A DNA stretch of 9,441 nt from an uncultured Chloroflexota bacterium. Lineage in GTDB: Bacteria > Chloroflexota > Anaerolineae > Aggregatilineales > Phototrophicaceae. The DNA lies in contig CAIVEA010000528.1 in assembly GCA_903904765.1 (NCBI GenBank), positions 1 to 9,441 on the forward strand. The letters run 5' to 3'. Each line of letters starts with the position of its first letter. Position 1 is the stretch's first letter. The notes beneath the pieces were generated by a model, which saw only the letters and a program-made list of their open reading frames with translations, had not been told where the DNA came from and ran no database searches. The position numbers and the translations under genes are program-made. Shown here piece by piece: positions 5,931 through 9,441 of the stretch.

Positions 5931-8330
5931 ATGGATGTCGGAGTCGAATTTAGTCACTATAAAGTGATCGAACATATCGGGCGCGGTGGCATGGCGGATG
6001 TATGGTCGGCACGCGATAAGCGCCTGAACCGTACCGTCGCCATCAAAACGATTGTGCGCGACCTGACGGTGGATACCGAACCGATCAAGCTGTTCGAGCG
6101 CGAGGCGCAGACCATCGCGCAGCTCGAACACCCCCACATCCTGCCCATCTATGATTTTGGCGACTACGAAGGCCAGTTGTACATCGCCATGCGCTTCGTC
6201 ACAGGCGGCTCGCTGGAAGACTCGCTTTCCGCCGGGCCGATGCCCACCGAAGAAGTGTTGCGCCATGCGAAGGCCATCGCCGGGGCGCTGGATTACGCTC
6301 ATTCCAACCACGTCATCCACCTCGACCTGAAGCCATCGAACATTCTGATGGACAGCAACCAGTCGCCGTATCTGGCGGACTTCGGGCTGGCGACGGTACT
6401 TGGCCCGGAAGGGCGTGCCGCCAACCCCGGCTATGGCACGCTGTTGTATATGGCTCCTGAACAGATCACGGCGGGCGAACTCGACCACCGCGCCGACATC
6501 TACAGCTTCGCAATCCTCGTCTACCAGATGCTCACAGGCGAACTGCCTTTCGATGCCACCACTTCACTGGCACTCAAACAGCTTCAGTGGCAGGAAGACC
6601 TGCCGCAGATGGATAAATTGGGCGGCGATCTGGCGGAAGTGGTTACGCCTGTGCTGCGGCATGGCACGGCGCTCGACCCGCAAGATCGGCCAGACACGTT
6701 GATGGAACTGGTGCAGGAGTTGGAGGCCGTTCTCGGTCAGATTCGCCGCCCGATCGCTATGGATGCGGATGCGGCAGACAGTGACCTACTCGTGGGCGGT
6801 ATCACAATTGATCTAGCCGGACTGAATACAATGGCTGGCTCGAACACGATGGAACTGCGGGAAGCGCAGGACATCTACAACAAGGCGCGGCGGGCATGGG
6901 CGCACGGTCAGGGACGTTTCCTGATGGGCGTGACGCACTACATGATGATGAGCGATGCCTATATGCAGGCCGGAGAAAATCATCTGGAAGTGGATGATGC
7001 CGGGATGCAAATGCTCCTGCGCGGTGCGCTGGAATATGACCACGAACTCGATTTCTGGTGGAACAAGCTCGATCACGAGAACCGCCGCTGGGTGGCGCTG
7101 CATGCCATTCGCAGCGGCAACGCGCCCGCCCGCGTCCGCGCCCTGTACCGCCTAGAAACCATCCCCGACAGCGACCCGCCGCGCATTCCGACGTTGGTGG
7201 CGCAGGCGCTGGGGGTGGAAACCAACGAAGAGGCCAAGCGTGCGGCGCTGAACGTGCTGGCCGTCCGTGCCAAGCACGATTTCCCGACAGGTGTGTACCG
7301 CAAAATCTCTGGCGCGGGGCTGACCGGGCGACTGCTGACCGTCCGTACCCGTGAGAGCGTCCTCACCGAGGCTTCGCTGGACTGGCGCAAGACCGTCTAC
7401 AACGAAGAAATTGATGTGTTGATCGCCCAGATTGCGCTCGACCCATCGCAACCCGCTATCGCAGAACAGGCGGCGCGAACCGTCGGACGCATCCGGTCAC
7501 TGGCTGCCCTGAGTAAAATTGCCGAAGCGCAGCGGGCGCGTACACCGGGGGCGCTGCGGGCGCTGGCGCTGGTGCGCGACGAAGCGCCGTCGCTGCCGAA
7601 CGTGGTCAGTCCGCAGGGGCGGCTGTATGCGTGGCTGGCGAATACATGGCGGCGGCTCTCCGATGATCCGCTGCGTACTGTGCGGCGTTTCTCGCTGGCG
7701 CTGCTGGGCGCTACGGCGGCGATGGCCTTGCAGGTGTTCATCACCTTCCGCAGCGAAGCCATTTTCAATGCCGAACGCTGGGGCAAGACCATCTCTATCG
7801 GCCTGACCTTCGGCATGTTCATGGCGATTCTGACGGTGCTGGTGGCGGAGATGCCCGCACGGGTGCGCGGCTTCTGGCCGTGGTGGGCGCGGTTGCTGGT
7901 GAGCAGTTTCGTCGGCCTGCTGTGGGGGACGCTGACGTGGGGCGCGTTCACATGGTTCTTCCTGAACTACCCCCCTGATTGGGATGTGATGCTGTTCGTG
8001 GGCATCTGTACCTCGCTTGGCTTGATCGTTTCGTCACTGGTCGGGCTGCGCGGCTGGATTTCAGTGCTGTTCACCGCAGCCATCACCTACCTGCCGATTT
8101 ACGCCATGTACCAGTATTCGATCACGGGCGAACTGTTCCTGCCGATTACGCTCACGCCCGTACCCATCCTGTACTACGATTTCTTCACCTTACCTGACCA
8201 GATTTTTACGCTGGGCATTCCCGTCGTGTTGCTGATCGCCATCGGCGCGTTCGCGCAGGGGTTGTGGGGGGATGTGCGTTCGCTGTGGCGGCGGTTGCGC
8301 CCGTTCTTCCGCGCCAAGACCAATGGATGA
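5931..8330 (+). CDS. Membrane-anchored Ser/Thr protein kinase with helical middle and ~6-TM C-terminal module
   Basis: A 799-aa Hanks-type kinase. Residues ~9-268 are the kinase domain: Gly loop GRGGMADVW (17-25), VAIK with Lys39, alpha-C Glu57, catalytic loop HLDLKPSN (130-137, Asp132), DFG (150-152), GT.LYMAPEQ (169-178) and ADIYSF (188-193). All catalytic residues are present, but the HRD Arg is Leu131, so activation-loop control should differ from RD kinases. Residues ~305-560 are helical, with HEAT-like stretches (about 386-450 and 494-555). Residues ~585-780 are strongly hydrophobic, with about six predicted TM helices (near 585-606, 619-640, 651-676, 685-705, 708-726, 760-780), ending in a basic tail. 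Most bacterial kinases of this class have one TM helix and an outer sensor, so this tail is unusual. ATG 5931 is preceded by AAGGA at 9 nt; an in-frame TTG at 5904 has no such support. The 3' end overlaps the next gene by 8 bp. Confidence 0.93.
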   Translation: MDVGVEFSHYKVIEHIGRGGMADVWSARDKRLNRTVAIKTIVRDLTVDTEPIKLFEREAQTIAQLEHPHILPIYDFGDYEGQLYIAMRFVTGGSLEDSLSAGPMPTEEVLRHAKAIAGALDYAHSNHVIHLDLKPSNILMDSNQSPYLADFGLATVLGPEGRAANPGYGTLLYMAPEQITAGELDHRADIYSFAILVYQMLTGELPFDATTSLALKQLQWQEDLPQMDKLGGDLAEVVTPVLRHGTALDPQDRPDTLMELVQELEAVLGQIRRPIAMDADAADSDLLVGGITIDLAGLNTMAGSNTMELREAQDIYNKARRAWAHGQGRFLMGVTHYMMMSDAYMQAGENHLEVDDAGMQMLLRGALEYDHELDFWWNKLDHENRRWVALHAIRSGNAPARVRALYRLETIPDSDPPRIPTLVAQALGVETNEEAKRAALNVLAVRAKHDFPTGVYRKISGAGLTGRLLTVRTRESVLTEASLDWRKTVYNEEIDVLIAQIALDPSQPAIAEQAARTVGRIRSLAALSKIAEAQRARTPGALRALALVRDEAPSLPNVVSPQGRLYAWLANTWRRLSDDPLRTVRRFSLALLGATAAMALQVFITFRSEAIFNAERWGKTISIGLTFGMFMAILTVLVAEMPARVRGFWPWWARLLVSSFVGLLWGTLTWGAFTWFFLNYPPDWDVMLFVGICTSLGLIVSSLVGLRGWISVLFTAAITYLPIYAMYQYSITGELFLPITLTPVPILYYDFFTLPDQIFTLGIPVVLLIAIGAFAQGLWGDVRSLWRRLRPFFRAKTNG

Positions 8331-9336
8331 GTTTCGCAAGCTGTTACGTAGTTTGCTCGGTGAGGGCGGCGTACACCCGCTGAATGCCGCGCCGCACACC
8401 TTCGCGCCGCCTGTCGGGGCCGAGGTTGCGCTGCCCGCGCCCATCACCCGCCGCGTACTGATGATTACCCACAACCCGCGCCTGCGCTCACAGGGCGGGC
8501 GCACGCTGAAAGAGCATTTCCGCTGGAACGACCCGAACGCGCTGGCGCAGGGCTACATCGAGGATGTCCTCGCATGTAGCTATGGTTATGCGCGTTATGA
8601 GATCGCCGAACGGCTGGTGGTGGAGGATTACCCGATCAAGCGCGACGGCTTCCGTTACACCGAGGAAACCTATCTGCGTGCATGGCAGGAGCGCCGCTTC
8701 CATGACCCCGACGGTGTGGATTATATGGCGCTGGTGCGCGAATTCGATTTGCTGGCGCAAATCCGCAGCGGGCGCATAGATGAGGTCTGGCTGTTCGGGC
8801 ATCCCTACGGCGGCTACTGGGAGTCGATTATGGGCGGCCCCGGCGCATTCTGGTGCAACGCGCCCCCGCTGATGGGGACGGAGGCCGCCGGACGGCGCTT
8901 CGTCATCATGGGCTTCAACTTCGAGCGCGGCGTGGGCGAGATGCTGGAAGACCTCGGACACCGCGCCGAGTCCATTCTGTATAAGGTGTTTGAAGGCACA
9001 CGCGGAGAGGCCAACCTGTTCGAGCGCTTCACCCGCTACCACAAAACGCACCCCGGACAGGCCGAATGCGGCAATGTGCATTTTGCGCCCAACAGCGTGC
9101 GCGATTACGAATGGGGCAACCTGACCCCTGTCCCCAGCCGCGCCGATGTGTGGTATCGCTTCCCCGACCTGCACGGCGACCCGCGCCTGATGGACTGCCG
9201 CGAATGGGGCGGCGGGGACATTCGCCAGCATCACCGCTGGTGGATGCAGCACTTCCCGCATGTGGTGGGCGAGACGCATGGCATCTCGTGGAACTGGTGG
9301 GACTACATCATTGACCCCAACCGCGTGCAGGGCTAA
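8323..9336 (+). CDS. Uncharacterised Trp/His-rich cytoplasmic protein coupled to the kinase gene
   Basis: A 337-aa protein I cannot assign to a named family. It has no signal peptide or membrane helix. Residues 1-42 look flexible (Pro/Ala-rich); the rest reads like a compact enzyme-like domain. Notable blocks are RVLMITHNPRL (44-54), IDEVWLFGHPYGGYWES (152-168), GPGAFWCNAPP (172-182), FVIMGFNFERGVGEMLEDLGHR (193-214), NVHFAPNS..DYEWGN (251-266) and HHRWWMQHFPH (303-313), then WNWWDYIIDPN (323-333). The many His, Glu, Asp and Trp residues in short conserved-looking blocks suggest a hydrolase- or metal-enzyme-like site, but that is inference. ATG 8323 lies inside the kinase gene's last codons (ATGGATGA, 8-bp overlap) with no clear SD, which points to translational coupling and a shared role, perhaps as kinase substrate or effector. 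A GTG at 8272 is in frame but lies deeper in the kinase gene. Confidence 0.85.
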   Translation: MDEFRKLLRSLLGEGGVHPLNAAPHTFAPPVGAEVALPAPITRRVLMITHNPRLRSQGGRTLKEHFRWNDPNALAQGYIEDVLACSYGYARYEIAERLVVEDYPIKRDGFRYTEETYLRAWQERRFHDPDGVDYMALVREFDLLAQIRSGRIDEVWLFGHPYGGYWESIMGGPGAFWCNAPPLMGTEAAGRRFVIMGFNFERGVGEMLEDLGHRAESILYKVFEGTRGEANLFERFTRYHKTHPGQAECGNVHFAPNSVRDYEWGNLTPVPSRADVWYRFPDLHGDPRLMDCREWGGGDIRQHHRWWMQHFPHVVGETHGISWNWWDYIIDPNRVQG

Positions 9337-9340
9337 GCCT

Positions 9341-9441
9341 TTATCCGCGCAAAGCCAGCACATCCCCTAAGCGGCGGGCGGAATCGGTCAGCCATGCGTC
9401 GGCCTGTTCCAGCGCCTCCTGCAACGCGCACGGGCGTGGTG
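9341..9441 (-). CDS. C-terminal end of a convergent gene, product unknown
   Basis: Reading the minus strand from the right edge gives 32 codons to a TAA at 9343-9341, with no internal stop and mostly G/C third positions. The peptide looks like a genuine helical C-terminus (LQEALEQADAWLTDSARRLG, then DVLALRG). Only 4 nt separate this stop from the stop of the plus-strand gene. Too little is visible to name a family. Confidence 0.55.
   Translation of the reverse strand, partial: PRPCALQEALEQADAWLTDSARRLGDVLALRG

Noticed and set aside
6318..6326. Ser/Thr kinase as a pseudokinase because of HLD
   Set aside because: Only the regulatory Arg is replaced; Lys39, Asp132 and Asp150 are all present, so catalysis should be possible.
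1..9441. tRNA, rRNA, CRISPR, riboswitch, transposase or phage genes
   Set aside because: Reading both strands I saw no cloverleaf with a CCA-type end, no regularly spaced repeats, no rRNA-like segments, and no transposase or phage motifs.

Overview
The window is a high-GC bacterial segment with dense coding, short intergenic gaps and strong GC preference at third codon positions. The gene set is an RsmA/KsgA rRNA methyltransferase, a secreted fasciclin-domain protein, a CHASE4-type sensor, and a Ser/Thr kinase with a multi-spanning membrane tail. This mix suggests a free-living member of Chloroflexota (Anaerolineae-like). That assignment is inference from gene content and style; nothing in the sequence proves it.

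Layout: positions 1-1444 read on the minus strand. They hold a fasciclin (FAS1) protein cut by the left edge (447 to 1) and, upstream of it, rsmA (1444 to 614). A divergent gap of about 270 nt (1445-1717) carries a palindromic, MITE-like repeat. From 1718 to 9336 everything reads on the plus strand: a small DUF2283 protein, a left-handed beta-helix acyltransferase, two tandem PlsC-like acyltransferase paralogs, a terminator hairpin, a CHASE4/HAMP histidine-kinase-like protein, a Ser/Thr kinase with a helical middle and about six membrane helices, and a 337-aa conserved-looking protein I cannot name. The last 100 bases hold the C-terminal end of a convergent minus-strand gene.

The plus-strand genes form at least three transcription units. 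A promoter-like -10 box (TACAAT, TACAAT, TATAAT) lies about 30-55 nt upstream of the first PlsC gene, the sensor gene and the Ser/Thr kinase gene. The PlsC pair overlaps by 8 bp and probably acts in phospholipid acylation. The kinase and the unknown protein after it also overlap by 8 bp and are probably translated together.

The points of most interest are: (1) the histidine-kinase-like protein has Gly where the phospho-accepting His should be and degraded ATP-binding boxes, so it looks like a pseudokinase receptor; (2) the Ser/Thr kinase has an HLD rather than HRD catalytic loop and an unusual C-terminal polytopic membrane module; (3) that kinase is coupled to a Trp/His-rich protein of unknown function, which is the best candidate here for an undescribed signalling pair.
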